64,000 nt of DNA from Bactrocera neohumeralis (lineage: Eukaryota; Arthropoda; Insecta; Diptera; Tephritidae), in NCBI RefSeq assembly GCF_024586455.1, contig NC_065922.1, positions 15,744,089-15,808,088 on the forward strand, in the 5' to 3' direction. Made by a program: the position numbers and the translations under genes. Shown piece by piece: positions 1 to 12,110 of the stretch (positions within the stretch are counted from its first letter, which is position 1; each line of letters opens with the position of its first letter). Below the pieces are notes generated by a model. That model was not told the origin of the DNA and did not search any database. It saw nothing but the letters and a program-made list of their open reading frames with translations.

Positions 1-980
1 AGTTAAATCAAGACCAAAATAGAAATATTAAAATGCTTGAAATCAACAAATGGTGTCAAAATTTTATCAGACGCAGTAAAACGCCGCGACGCAGCAAGCA
101 TAATTTTGCATGTAAACGATATTTGTAGTTTAGCAACTCAGCGCTGAAGGGTTTAGGCCCAAGCTAACTTGAGTTTAAGGGGGCGCTACAGATTTATAAG
201 CGCTGCGCATGGCTTATATCCGTCCTATATATATATATTTCTCAAGTAGTAAAGCATTGTTTAGTTTTAGTAAAACACATTTTTCTTATTTCTCAAACCT
301 TCAGCCACTATCTGAGCCGCGAACTCGTTACTGTCAACTCAAAAACCAGTGTACAAGCACATACTGTACTCCTAATCAAAATCGACTTGCATTACCGGCA
401 AACGCGCCGAGATGCGCCGCTTAGTCGCCTTGCTGACTAGCGCTGCTTTTACTGGCGATGGCGTGAGTTGGCGCGCATGCGTATATCGATGAACCGTATA
501 TTTGTGTTAGTGGTGCGCTCCAATGACCGACTGCCTGCATACCGGCGCGCACAGTTGAGCGTCGAAAATTAGCTAATTCAAATTGATTAGAAATAAAAAA
601 GCCAATTAATGCATAATACAAATTATATGGCGGCGATTAAATGCATTTCAATTTCGGTGTTTAATTATAGTCGCTTTATGCAAATTTCTCTTACGTCTTC
701 ATTGAATTTCTCTTCGGGTTACATGCATTTCTTTGACTGTTTTTTTTTTGCACAAGGCCACTAAAACACATACTAATGTATCTTTCTCAAACTTACATAA
801 TATGTTTGTCATCCCTAAGTGCTGGCTGGTCAAACAATAAAACCGTTGATAGCGCCATCAGCAATTAATCCACTTTCTTGATGCGGAAATACCGCATGAA
901 TTTGAAATCACGTGCACGTGTTGCCACTAACGGTAAAGAAATAGCCGAGAACTCGAAACGTGTCCGATATTTGGTAAACT
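1..980. other. Intergenic, no gene supported
   Basis: Only short open frames without recognisable motifs are present. The part around 420-560 is less AT-rich than its surroundings and looks like single-copy fly DNA. No transposon match or splice pattern was seen. Confidence 0.5.
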
Positions 981-984
981 CATG

Positions 985-1424
985 CATTGTTTATACGACG
1001 ATCTAGACTGAAGTGGATCGGTGGAACGATCTACTGGAGTGCAAAACTGCAAATGCATGGGAAAAGCTGTAGATCAGAAATATTGTACAAGAAGTTCTAC
1101 AGGACTCGGAGAGGTTGTAGGAACATGGTTGAAATGCTCACTGGTCATAGTTTAGGGCTGACAGTTCGAGAAGGTTGCAGGAAATGTGGAAAATGTCAAG
1201 AGCAAGACTTCAGTGAAGCAATGAAGCAGCTCTTGTTTACTTGTACCGTATTTGGAATTTGAGAGCCTCACGGTTAAATTTGATTGATGAAGGATGTGGC
1301 TTTGGTGAGGCCAAAGCTCAGTTGAAGTTTTTAACGGCTGAGTACTATTGCTGGACTACGTGATGACAAAGAACCAAAACTGGTCTATGCATGTCTTATT
1401 AAACTACTAGATTAATGCCTAACT
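985..1424 (+). mobile_element. Non-LTR retrotransposon 3' fragment
   Basis: This is a decayed piece of the region after the RNase H domain of a non-LTR retrotransposon. It aligns by eye with 25,395-25,810 in the same orientation: both contain a tract reading 'W-N-E-L..C-K-T-A', an 'L-T-G-H' tract and a later 'actggtctatgc' segment followed by the element end. Frame breaks and stops are frequent, so no protein can be made. The family was recognised from the better copy at 24.9-25.8 kb. Confidence 0.7.
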
Positions 1425-1924
1425 GAAACGTTTTTTTTTTTTCAAAAGTATAATTATTAGGATTGTATGTTCAGTCCCCAGGCATTAAAGTATGTAATGC
1501 GGTATCAACTATCGATAGCAGAGAATGATATAGGCCTTCTCAGCGTTAAAGAAACATAAAGTCGAAAAGAGAGCTTAACTAATAAATGAAACAACTTGAG
1601 GCATTGTGGACTTGGACGCTCGTTCTATTTTGACAAATAAATGAAACGACTTAATGAGTTAAGAGCGAAATATTAATGTGGATCTTGGATTTTATTCAAT
1701 GTGTTTTTGAGTTTTTTATTTCCAATGCGTCAAGGTCGCCTACGAGGTTGGAAACGCTAAATGACCTGCGGCCTCGTAGGGCAGCGATTTTTAATCTGTT
1801 AGCTCAAGGCTGTGAAGGGAGATATTTATCTCCAGCAACGAGATGCCGCATTGTGATATTACTCTAGCATGGAACTTTAATCTAACTGCAGAAAGATAGG
1901 AACTCCGTTTTTTATTTACCACTA

Positions 1925-2352
1925 TCAGACCAGTTCAGCAAGCGTTGGTTCACAGCTAGCAGCTGCCAATCGCACAGTCAAAAACTTGCCTTGAGTAAAT
2001 CGTAAGAGGTCTAATAAACTCTTCAGTTTGACACTTTCGATCCATTTTGAAGATTTGGAAGCGCTAAATGACCTGCGGATGGAGGATAGAAACATCGATA
2101 CACTTCTTCCTCGTACGTGGGCAGGCCAAGACCAAAACACTTCGGATCTCATACTTTTATACATCCAGGAGAAATGTGGAAATATAAGATAAGCTCTTAA
2201 GCAAATTTGTGAGAGGTTCAGGGCGCATTACCGATAGCTGATATCCAACTACTGGAGTTTTTCAGCAGGATTCACAAAGAATGGTCTGTATGTAACAGTT
2301 TAAATATGATTCGCAACCCATATGGAGTTATCCGTCATCTAACCTAACCTAA
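1925..2352 (+). mobile_element. Non-LTR retrotransposon 3' end with AACCT tail
   Basis: The plus strand carries the last coding part of a non-LTR element (G-S-H-T-F-x-H-P-G-E), which matches 28,524-28,650 and the HTFRHP segment of the minus-strand copy near 37.6 kb. It ends in AACCTAACCTAA at 2341-2352, a tail seen after other non-LTR fragments in this window. Many stops are present. A 23-base stretch near 1751-1773 recurs near 2057-2080, so the fragment may begin slightly upstream. Confidence 0.6.
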
Positions 2353-3700
2353 TTTCGATAATTATCTTGAAATTCGAGTTAGAAACAGCAATGCCAAACA
2401 TGCTAAAGACACTGCTAATCGTCCTTAGAATAGTCATGGAAAAAATAGAGAGTCAACTCATTATAATACTTAAGAACAGATACATTGTAGACTCAATTGT
2501 TGGACACAAGAACTGGTATTAAATTAGAATATGCGTATACTAGTATTCTCTATGAGCTCATTTTAGATTTTTCATTAGGTTCGTTGAGTATCAACATGAA
2601 AAAATTGATTGATTATTGATTATTTTTGTTCCGAAAATAATTCTTGCAGGATATATGGAATCTATTTGGATACCACTCGTTCTTCAGAGCGAAGACAACA
2701 GGCTTCGCCCAACTAGACTATGAATCTGTTAAGCATTATAATTTTTCGCAGGTTTAGTTTAAATAATTCGAACTCATCAATAATGTTCATGGTGTTAACT
2801 TAGATTTAATTATTTCCAGTTGAGTTTCGTTATCGGCTATAACCGCGTAAGCAGTGTCTGCGCCAATAAAGAAGAATAAGGGTAATTTGAGAATATTCAC
2901 AAGTTGTAAATACATATGTATATTATAAGTCCTTTCAAAAGCTGTGTCCTTGCCCAAGAAAGCTCTTAGCCGAGTTTCAAACCATTAATATATCAAGTTT
3001 AGCAATGTTCAGAACCCATTTGTTGTAAGAAAAGCAAGTTAAACTTGATTTCATGTTGAGGCTGTTACTTCATCAATTTTTTTTGTAAAAAGTTGCACAA
3101 TTTTTTGACTTCGTAATAGGTAAATGGACTTGCCTACTTTTGCGTAAATGGAAACATTCAAATATTTACATATCAAAGCCAGTATTTGCATCAAAATATT
3201 GCAAGAATGAGACAAAGCAAATATGATGCGCGAATACTGGACAGTCGCGTCAATAAACACCTTAACAGAAGCAGCAAATAATTGAAGATGCGAAATGTTG
3301 AAAGAGCTTAACTCGGCTTTAGGGAATTTTGAGAGGAGCGGTTTAGGCTTACTTTTTTGCTATCTTCAATACCTAAATATTCTAATTATGTTGTTGTACT
3401 GGCGCAATAATGCTAAGGCTTTTGAAGTAAGTGAGCCATAGCCTAATACGATTTCATAGTTTTTCCCATAAACAAAATATTAAAATAGAAAAACCACAAA
3501 TTTTTAAATATAAAATTAAAATGGATTTAATAAAAAAGACTTTACTATTTACAACATGTTGTTTGAGAGCAATGAGATGGTTGTTTGTGACTCGTATGTA
3601 TGAACTACTTAAAGCAATACAACATTAAAAACAAAAAAAAAATATTGCTACGGTGTCTTAAGTACAAAAGGAAGTACGACTAATCACAGTTCCAAGCGAT
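2353..3700. other. Intergenic, no gene supported
   Basis: AT-rich sequence with only short chance open frames on either strand. The part next to 3,700 is presumably the 3' UTR and downstream region of the minus-strand cuticle-type gene, but I could not fix a polyadenylation site. Confidence 0.45.
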
Positions 3701-4762
3701 TTACTTCTTTTTGTAGACATAACCACCGTTGGAGGCATATTGGGTACCAACATCGGCGCCAGAGTACGATGAACCGCCGGACGAGAAGGATGAACCACCC
3801 GACGAGTAGGATGAACCACCCGATGAGTAGCTTGGGGCAGCTGGAGCCAAGTAAGTATTAGATGGGCCAGAGAATCCAGAAGAGCCACCGCTCGAGTATG
3901 AACCACCGCTGGAGTAAGAGCCACCAGCAGAACCGCCAGAGATACCAGAAGAAATACCAGCAGATCCACCAGATGAGTATGAACCGCCTGATGAGTAGCT
4001 TGGAGCAGCTGGGGCCAAGTAAGTGTTGGATGGACCAGAGAATCCAGAAGAACCACCGCTCGAGTATGAACCACCGCTGGAGTAAGAGCCACCAGCAGAA
4101 CCGCCTGAGATACCGGAAGAAATACCAGCAGATCCACCAGATGAGTATGAACCGCCTGATGAGTAGCTTGGAGCAGCTGGAGCCAAGTAAGTGTTGGATG
4201 GGCCAGAGAATCCAGCTGAACCACCGCTCGAGTATGAACCGCCGCTGGAGTAAGAGCCACTGCTACCGCCCGAGGAGTATGATGGAGCAGAGTAGACTGG
4301 AGCTGGAGCTGGTGCAGAGTAGACTGGAGCTGGAGCTGGAGCAGAGTAAACTGGAGCTGGAGCGGGTGCAGAGTATACTGGAGCTGGAGCTGGGGCGGAG
4401 TATACTGGAGCTGGAGCTGGGGCAGAGTACACTGGAGCTGGAGCTGGGGCAGAGTATACTGGAGCAGGTGGTGAGTAGCTTTGCACAGGTGGCAAGTATT
4501 CGTTGGATGGACCAACAGCACCGCCTGAGGAATATGAACCACCAGCACCGCCTGAGGAGTATGAACCTCCAGCACCGCCTGAAGAGTATGAACCACCAGC
4601 ACCGCCTGAAGAGTATGAACCTCCAGCACCGCCTGAAGAGTATGAACCACCAGCAGCGCCTCCCGAAGAGTAAGAAGATGGTGGCAAGTACGTCCTCGAC
4701 AAATGGCTGACATCAGCCGAAGCGAAGGCGACCAAGGCAAGAGTGGCGACAACGAAGAGTTT
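3701..4762 (-). CDS. Secreted YSSGG/APAP-repeat cuticle-like protein, exon 2
   Basis: This exon encodes 353 residues of a secreted low-complexity protein that is probably structural and extracellular (cuticle or similar matrix); no enzyme fold is present. A hydrophobic signal peptide (KLFVVATLALVAFASA) precedes DVSHLSRTYLPP. Then come about seven GGSYSSGGA units, a second YLPP motif, seven PVYSAPAPA units and three 56-residue repeats rich in SYSSGG with SNTYLAPAAPSY, encoded by an exact 168-bp DNA period (3843, 4011, 4179). The end is VGTQYASNGGYVYKKK. There is no in-frame ATG at the front: TTACAG|AAA at 4762 is a splice acceptor, and the proposed first exon is the ATG at 5270-5268, giving MKLFVV and 354 residues. 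A paralogue lies at 16,628-17,419. The repeats keep other frames open; those are shadows. Confidence 0.85.
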   Translation of the reverse strand, partial: KLFVVATLALVAFASADVSHLSRTYLPPSSYSSGGAAGGSYSSGGAGGSYSSGGAGGSYSSGGAGGSYSSGGAGGSYSSGGAVGPSNEYLPPVQSYSPPAPVYSAPAPAPVYSAPAPAPVYSAPAPAPVYSAPAPAPVYSAPAPAPVYSAPAPAPVYSAPSYSSGGSSGSYSSGGSYSSGGSAGFSGPSNTYLAPAAPSYSSGGSYSSGGSAGISSGISGGSAGGSYSSGGSYSSGGSSGFSGPSNTYLAPAAPSYSSGGSYSSGGSAGISSGISGGSAGGSYSSGGSYSSGGSSGFSGPSNTYLAPAAPSYSSGGSSYSSGGSSFSSGGSSYSGADVGTQYASNGGYVYKKK

Positions 4763-5267
4763 CTGTAATCAAGCAAGAAAGAGTGAATGAGATAAAGAGA
4801 GCACAGTTGACGGTATGTGTTTGAAAAGAGTATGAATGTTCAGTCTATACTAGACGTTACATTTGGTAGATTTTATAGACGAATTAAGAAAATATTAAAA
4901 AACCAGACTTAGGAAAATGTACACGCTTAGTAGTTTAATGTTTTGAATTTTTTCGAGCATTATTTAATTTTTTTTTAAGTGCACTTCACTGTTGTGTTCC
5001 ACAAAGACATTTTTTATAGGTTTTGATTATATTTGTGACCTAGTAGCCACTAAGATGACACTTTTTCACTCGTGCAACATCGTTTTGAGTACAAAAAGTC
5101 GTATTCACTCTAAAAGCTCTTAATTTGATAAGAGACAAGCACTGCTACACTTATCAAGAAGGACTTAGCGGTAACTCTGCAGTCACAATACAATCAATTT
5201 ACGATTTTTACAACAAGCTTTAAACTATAATTTTATTTAAATTATTTTTGTTTTCTCGTGCACCCAC

Positions 5268-5270
5268 CAT
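5268..5270 (-). CDS. Proposed exon 1 (start codon only) of the cuticle-like gene
   Basis: The minus strand reads GAGCAAAATG followed by gtgggt. This gives a good insect start context (CAAAATG) and a usable donor directly after the ATG. Splicing to the acceptor at 4763 removes 505 bases and joins M to KLFVV in phase 0, giving a normal signal peptide. The exon is inferred from these signals and from the TATA box and initiator just upstream; no transcript was available. Confidence 0.6.
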
Positions 5271-5341
5271 TTTGCTCCGATGATTTAATGTGTGGTCTAT
5301 GGGAAAGGATGAGACTACTTAGCTGTACGAAGAAACCGTTG

Positions 5342-5380
5342 GAACTGATGCTGTTCCCCCAACTGACTGACCAATTTATA
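5342..5380 (-). promoter_or_regulatory. TATA box and initiator of the cuticle-like gene
   Basis: On the minus strand, TATAAA (5380-5375) is followed by an arthropod-type initiator TCAGTTC (5348-5342), with its A 34 bases downstream of the first T of the TATA box. That spacing is slightly longer than the usual 30-31. The predicted transcript start lies 76 bases before the proposed ATG at 5270. The order TATA, initiator, CAAAATG, donor supports the gene model; expression was not tested. Confidence 0.5.
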
Positions 5381-6040
5381 CAAAAATTATGCTTACACGC
5401 GAAATACGATTTCGACGTACAAATCACCTGCCCGCTTACACCGCTTACCCCGCAACTACCAACGGCACCACCACCGGCCGCAACACTCTAGCACGGCGGC
5501 AGCGGTGGCAGCATAACGCTGCGCCACGCAACGACGACGCGACGCTAGGGCCGGCAAACAAGTTTTAGTGATTTACAATGCATACAACAACATTTAGATA
5601 AATAACAACAACATTTAAATGCTACCTAGAGACCCCTAAAAAATCCAAAAGCGCAAAAGTAATAAAAACTAGCAAACATCAAAAAAGCAAAAACAACTAA
5701 AGAAAACAAAACATCTTTGAAGGTGAAGACAGCAGGCGCGGAGACCAAGGTGTCAGCGCGGTTATAAAGCATAAACCCCCGGAAAACAAAAACAAAGCGC
5801 GAATTGGTTAGTCTGCGAAAAAGCTAATAAAATAAGGAAAAAATAGTGAGGTGAGAGATAAAAGTAAAACCAGAAAAAATTTAAATTTACAAAGAAAGAC
5901 TTAAAACGCTTACAACAAAAGCAAAGTGGTGGTCTACATATGTTAATCGCAGCCAGATTTGTAGTTAAGCTGGCTGAGGCAAAGTAAGTCAGTGACTTTT
6001 GTTTGGCGCTTGCACGTGAAAAAAGCTGAGCAATTAGAAA
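5381..6040. other. Intergenic, GC-richer stretch upstream of the cuticle-like gene
   Basis: The first part (about 5,420-5,560) is unusually GC-rich for this window and contains cacgg/ccgcc clusters. It may hold upstream control DNA of the divergent minus-strand gene. No coding frame is supported. Confidence 0.4.
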
Positions 6041-7100
6041 AAAATGTATTACTAAGAAGAAACAAACAATAAAATTAAGAAAAAAAGATAAATAAAATTA
6101 ATAAAAAAAAATAATGTGATAAATACAATAAATAAAAATAGAATAAAGGGAAAAATAATAGAATAAATTAATAAAATAAATTAAGTAATATTAAAAAAAA
6201 TATTAATAAATAAATATAATTAAAATAAAAAAAATTAAATATAAGATATTAACTAATTAAAAAAAAAAAAAATTAAATTAATCAATAAAAAATATTAAAT
6301 TAAATTAATCAAAATTATTAAAATTGATTAAGTAATATTTAAAAACTATAATAAACATTAAACACATTAAAAAATAATAATTAAATTAATAAAAATTAAT
6401 AAACTTAATTAAGTAATATTTAAAAAAATATTAATAAGTACAAAAAATTAAAATTAAATAAAATTAAACATAATACATTAAAAACTATTAAATTAAATTA
6501 ATAAAAATTAAAAAAAAATAATTAAGAAATATTTAAAAAAGATATTATAAATAGATATTCAAAGATATTAAATTAAATTAAGAAAAAAATAATAATTATG
6601 AAATATTTAAAAAAATATTAATAAGTACATAAAATTAAAATAAAATTAAATGAAATATAATATATTAAAATACATTAAAAAAATATTAAATTAAATTAAG
6701 AAAAATTAAAAAATTATTAATAAGCATATAAAATTAAAGTACATTAAAAATTATTCAATTGAATTAATAAAAATTAATTAAACTAATTAAGTAATATTTA
6801 GAAAAAATATTAATAAATAAAAAAATTAGATATATTATAATAAAATGAACTAAAAAATATTAAATTAAATTAATAAAAATTAATAAAATTAAATGAAACT
6901 AAATTGAATTAATGTGTAACAAAATAAACAAAATAGACTATAATATTTAAAAAAAAAATTAATAATGAAACAAATTTAAAAAGAATATTTGGAGTAAAAC
7001 CAAAAATCTTAATTCCAATTAATTACGATATAAACAAAATAAAAAATTTGAAATAAAAAATAAAATTAATAAAAATAAAGTAAAATAAATGAACTTCAGT
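6040..7100. repeat. AT-only low-complexity tract
   Basis: About 1 kb is built almost only of A and T, with recurring attaaattaataaaaatta and ttaagtaatatttaaaaaa words and very few G or C bases. It looks like an expanded and decayed simple repeat, with no promoter or coding signal. Confidence 0.85.
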
Positions 7101-7119
7101 TGCACTGTAACAATGATAC

Positions 7120-7400
7120 CCTTCACAAATATAAATATAAAAAATTCCTCACAGAAACCCGATTCTGAGTTTGTATGGCAGCTATATTCTATAGTGCTCC
7201 GATCTATTTCGTTGTAGATTACACTATTGCCTTCAGCAACAATTCATGTCAAATTTGGTGAAGATATCACCTCAAATTAAAAAGTTTTCCATAAAAGCGG
7301 ACCAGGCTAAATGAGTAAGCTCGTCACTCTGATCGTGTAAAACTTATACATACATATATACTATAAAGGGTCTCCGAAGTTTTCTTTTATATATGTATAT
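7120..7400 (+). repeat. Dispersed 'tatggcagctatat' repeat, copy 1
   Basis: Contains the words tgtatggcagctatat, ttttccata and, near the end, actataaagggtctccga. The first words recur in the longer copy at 34,490-35,000, and a related piece follows the mariner at 54,650. This is a common interspersed repeat of flies and has no coding capacity. I cannot assign it to a transposon class from sequence alone. Confidence 0.6.
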
Positions 7401-8390
7401 AGTATATATATGTATATAGTATATACCTTGATTGTTATACAATATTTGCAACATATATCAATTGAATGAATTTGAAAAGAAATTATTAACAATAAATTAA
7501 TAACGTTCATTTGTTAACGGCAATAGGACATCCGCTGTGAAATAGTTGCCGTAAGCACCATAACATACTTCCACCGCGGCACATGCATAACCAGTTGCCA
7601 GGCGCACGCATGCGCAATGCCACCAGCCGCAAATAACGAATTGTGCCACATATTAACATATACACATACATATTTAGTATGTTTATTAGTGTTTGCTTTC
7701 GCTGTCGACCGTATGATAATGCAGTGGACGCATTTTGAGCAGCTCATCAGCTGCGAATCTGCGCATGCGCATGCATTAATTTTTAAATATGTTGGCATAT
7801 AAGCATATATTTATTTAAATATTTATCAAGCTGACTGATAAAAAAGGTCAGGTTAAACTAGAAATTAGCCATCCGTATAGTTCAACTTGACCAAGAACGG
7901 CGCATGCGCACGTTGAAATTTATGCTAAAAATTATTTAAATTTAAAAAGCTTCGAATTCAAGGCATCAAAAACAATAGATGGTTTTGATGGATCATTTGA
8001 AGCGCGCATTGGCGAACGGAAGCGCACAGTGGGGCAAGCAGAAATAAATCTAACTAATTGTAATTTTAATATGAAATGTTTTACGGATTATGATTTAGAG
8101 GTTTGTGAACTAGAAAAACTTACATAGAGCCAAATTATATGAAGAAGGTGATTACGCGATATATTTTATTTGCCTAGTAAACCCTATATTTGTCAGTGTT
8201 TCTGCAAAAATATTTAGGGCTCTTGGTATGAGACGGACATTGAAAAGTTTTATGACTCCAACTTCGACCAAAATTTTTTCAGTCGATCCATACAAGGTGT
8301 TGAATGTGTTTGATATCTTTCTAATACGTAAATAATGAATTTAAATAAAGTTGTTCCTAATTTTATTACCGTTGTCGTCGTTAACATTGA
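7401..8390. other. Intergenic, no gene supported
   Basis: The part at 7,510-7,800 is GC-richer and open on both strands for 60-95 codons, but without motifs; these are probably chance frames in single-copy DNA. Nothing else was seen before the satellite array. Confidence 0.4.
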
Positions 8391-9560
8391 AAAGGAAAGT
8401 TTTCTGCCAGTCCATGGTCCAAATGTTTAAGGGCAAATATTTTTAAATCTCGATAAAAGTTTCGTCGGATTAATTTTGCGTAGTTAATGAGACAAGTAAT
8501 CGATATTCTTGATAACAATATTTCGATATTTGATTAGAATATATCGATATATTATAATTTATCGATAAAAAGCATTATTCGATTTAAATTTTATCCGTCG
8601 TTAAACAAAAATTTTTTGTCACTCTATGACCCTATGGAAATTCTCTCGCAATATCTTTAAAAATATATCCAGAATTGTTTTTCATATTCATCGATAAAAC
8701 TTATCGATATATTTGATTTTATTTATTTAAAAATACTGATAAAAATTCATCAATTTTTTGTAATTTATCGATCTAAATTATTATTCGATTTTAAGTTTAT
8801 TGGTCGTAAAAACAAATTGTTTGTCCCTTTATGACCCTAAAGAAATTCTCTAAGTCAAATGCTTGCAAATATCGTCAAAATTATTTTGAATATTTATCGA
8901 TAAAAGTAATAGATATATCATATTTCATTTATTTGAAAAACCGATAACAAGTAATAGAAAGATTGCAATTTATCGATAATACTCATCATTCGATTTTAAT
9001 TTTATCGGTCGTAAAAAATTTTTTTATTGTTCTAGAATCAGAATTGTTTTGAATATTTATCGATAAAAGTAATCGATATATTCGATTCAATTTTTCAAAC
9101 AAATCGATAACAATTAATCGACACTTTCTAACGGATCTATAAAAATCTACGATATATTTGAATTTAATATCACCACAAGTAATAAACAATATTTCTTCCA
9201 CTCTATGACCTTAGCGATATGCTCTAGGACCAATACATACCTCCAATCTCGATAAAAGTACCATCGGTATAGTTTTGTATATTTATCCATAAAAGTAATC
9301 TTTATATTCAACTATTTAAAAATGTATAACAATCAATTGATATTGTGTAATTTATCGATAAAAACAATCGATAAACTCGATTTCAGTTTCATCTTTAATA
9401 ATGAGAAAGTTTTCCGTCACTCTATAACCCTAACGTTATTTGTCGAAATAATTTTGAATATATAACGATAAAAGAAATCGATATATTCGATCTCAAATAT
9501 TAAAAATAATCGATAACAATTAAGTTTATCAACAGACACGTTTTCTGCCATCTTGGCGGT
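8390..9560. repeat. ATCGATA-rich satellite array A
   Basis: Diverged tandem units of about 200-220 bp. Each pairs a marker (gtcactctatgaccct and variants, near 8,617, 8,820, 9,193 and 9,410) with several tatcgataaaa/taatcgatat words. The divergence shows an old array. CGATA is the known core of BEAF-32 sites and TATCGATA of DREF sites in Drosophila; whether any is bound here is unknown. Confidence 0.75.
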
Positions 9561-11150
9561 AAGCTCTTTATCTCAATTTCTCTTTATTCAAATTCTTTAG
9601 ATCAAAAGGAACTAATAGTCCGATATTTCTTACTAGCAAAGTAGGTTGTACCAACAAATAAATTCAATATAATTGAAACAGCCCGATTGAGTGTCATAAA
9701 TTTCAAATAACTCAGAGCTATTTGCTTATATTTGATCTGAATTTATACACTTTCATCCCACTGTGCACCAACGCCGCATTGATGGATCTGTTGATGTGCG
9801 GTGACAAACAAAGTCAAGTCGATGTGAGGCCAAAAAATCAAAAACACAACATGCAAACGCATGTTAATGAATGCTAATCACAACGAAAACATGCCAAAAG
9901 CGAAATGTTAGAAAAGATATGACAAAAAAGATTAAAAATATTTGCAAAATAATGAAAAAAATTGCAAGTCAATGAGTAGTTTGTGCAACTGACAGGCGGG
10001 CTGCAAATAAAAATGCGGCTACAAATGCTTAACGCCACACAGCAGTTAGTGATAGCGTCGACACCACGGAAAGCGGTCACGAAAACATCAAAACGGTGTC
10101 AACGCAGATTGCAGCAGCAGCAGAGCAACGCGCCTGCGCAGCAAACACTTTGTATTTGTGCGGATAAACAAACAAGTCAAATAACAAAATGATTAAACAA
10201 AAGCAATGCAATGCCGGCCAACACACACGTTGAGACATACATATGTATATGTGTGTGTGTGCTTAGACGCCTTGTTGGCTGCTTGGTTGGCTGGCTGCGC
10301 TGTATGCGGGCTCCTCTTATTACGGCTTATTGCGGCTCATTGCGGCGGCGCATGCGCATTTGCATATGAAAAACTGCTCGCATCGACAGCTGCGTGATTG
10401 GGCGCGCGATTTGACATCGCCATCGCCTGCTCTGGTCTCCTCGCAGCCGAGCTAACGGTGCGCTAAAAAGCACTCGAAAATTCGTCAATTAAAATTATTG
10501 CAACGAGAAATATTAAGTGGTGATGTCGATGTGTTCGTTTGTGCAAATCGGTTGCTCGTTGTTTGCATTGTGATTACTTTTCTTTGTATTTTCTTTTACT
10601 TTTTGTTCTTCAATTTCTATTACAAATCGCTTGAATTTGGATGACTAGGCAAGGTCAATGATTAGTTGGCTTTTTTTGTTTTGGAGCTTATCAGCGCACT
10701 CACGTACCTGTTTCCCATTATATTTGTATGCCACTGTGGGCCGCTTGCCGCGTAACTTGAACGCTATGAGCAAGTACTCTACATACTTTGCTGCGCAATG
10801 TGGGCGCACGAATTCGCATGACTTCGATTACAAATCGCTCGCACGCAGCTCCACGATGCCAGCTGTGATGACTTCTTAGGGGATTTTTTGATGTTATATA
10901 TTTTTGTGTGTTTGTGCAATGTAAGTATGTAGCCATAAATTGAATCGAAAGTAAAACGCTCGAGAGCAAGAAGATTAAAACGATTTATTAAATAATCAAC
11001 GCGTCGGTAGAAATGTTGTTACAGTTTTTAATAGCAAAAAAGGCAAGGAAGCGAGCACTTTGAGATTTTTAATCAAACCAAATTACAATTTTAATACATA
11101 AAATACGAGTTTGGTAATTGATAACTATTCTTATAAAAATATTAAGATTT
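9561..11150. other. Single-copy-like DNA between satellite arrays
   Basis: Includes a GC-richer stretch at about 10,000-10,560 with CAG/GCA runs and cgcatgcgca words, a texture typical of fly promoter or 5' UTR DNA. I could not define an exon, start codon or splice pair. Short frames of 63-83 codons lack motifs. Confidence 0.4.
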
Positions 11151-11159
11151 AATCGTTAA

Positions 11160-12110
11160 AAAAATTGATAACAGTTAATCGATATTTCGTAATTTAAAGA
11201 TAAATTTAATCGATATATTCCATTTCAGTTTTATTGATTTAAACAAAAAATTTTAATAATTAATCGATATATTTATTATACAGATAAATTTAATCGATAT
11301 TTTGTCATTCATCTCGATATAATTGATTTAATTTCATTTCTATAAAATGTCTGTAGAAATTAATCGATATTTTTTAATTTATCGATAAATATTATTGTAT
11401 ATTCGATTTCAATTTTATTTATTTATAAATATCTATAATAATTAATCGATATTTTTCAAATCAAAGATATATGTAATCGATATATTCAATTCAAATTTAA
11501 TTATTAATCAGAAAATATCTAACAAGTAATCGATATTTTGTCATTTAAATCCATATAATAGATTTTAATTTCATTTTTTTTGAAATCTTTTAAAAATCAA
11601 TCGATATTTTTTAGTTTATCGATGAAAATAATTATTATAATCGATTCAAATTTCATTTATTTAAAAATCGATATTTTTTAAATCAAAGGTATATGTAATC
11701 GATATATTCAATTCAAATTTAATTCATAATCAGAAAATATCTAACAAGTAATCGATATATTGTCATTTAAATCGCTATAATCGGTTTTAATTTCATTTTT
11801 TTTAAATCTCTTAAAAATTAATCGATATTTTTTAATTTATCGATGAAAATAATTATTATAATCGATTCAAATTTCATTATAATAAAATCTATAATAATTT
11901 AGCGAAATTTTTTAATTTCCTGATAAATGTAATCGATACATTAAATTTAACTTTAATTTTAATTAATTATTATAAAACAAAACTTGTAACAAGTAATCGG
12001 TTATTTGTCACTTATTTCGATATAATCGATTTTAATTGCATTTCGTTAAAAACACCTCTTGAAATTAAGCGATATTCTTGAATTTATCGATAAATATATT
12101 TATGAGAACG
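11160..12110. repeat. ATCGATA-rich satellite array B
   Basis: Tandem array with at least 14 ATCGATA words by eye. Two neighbouring units (about 11,445-11,666 and 11,667-11,885) align closely over about 220 bases. More diverged units lie before (from 11,263) and after (to 12,100). Each unit has the order taatcgatattttt, tgtaatcgatatattcaatt, aagtaatcgatat, gattttaatttcattt. Confidence 0.8.

Noticed and set aside
3862..4710. Plus-strand open frame of 282 codons opposite the cuticle-like gene, and a second minus-strand frame of 372 codons
   Set aside because: Both are by-products of the short in-frame DNA repeats of the real gene. They lack a signal peptide and domains and have Gln/Arg/Ser or Leu/His/Gln bias explained by the complementary repeat codons.
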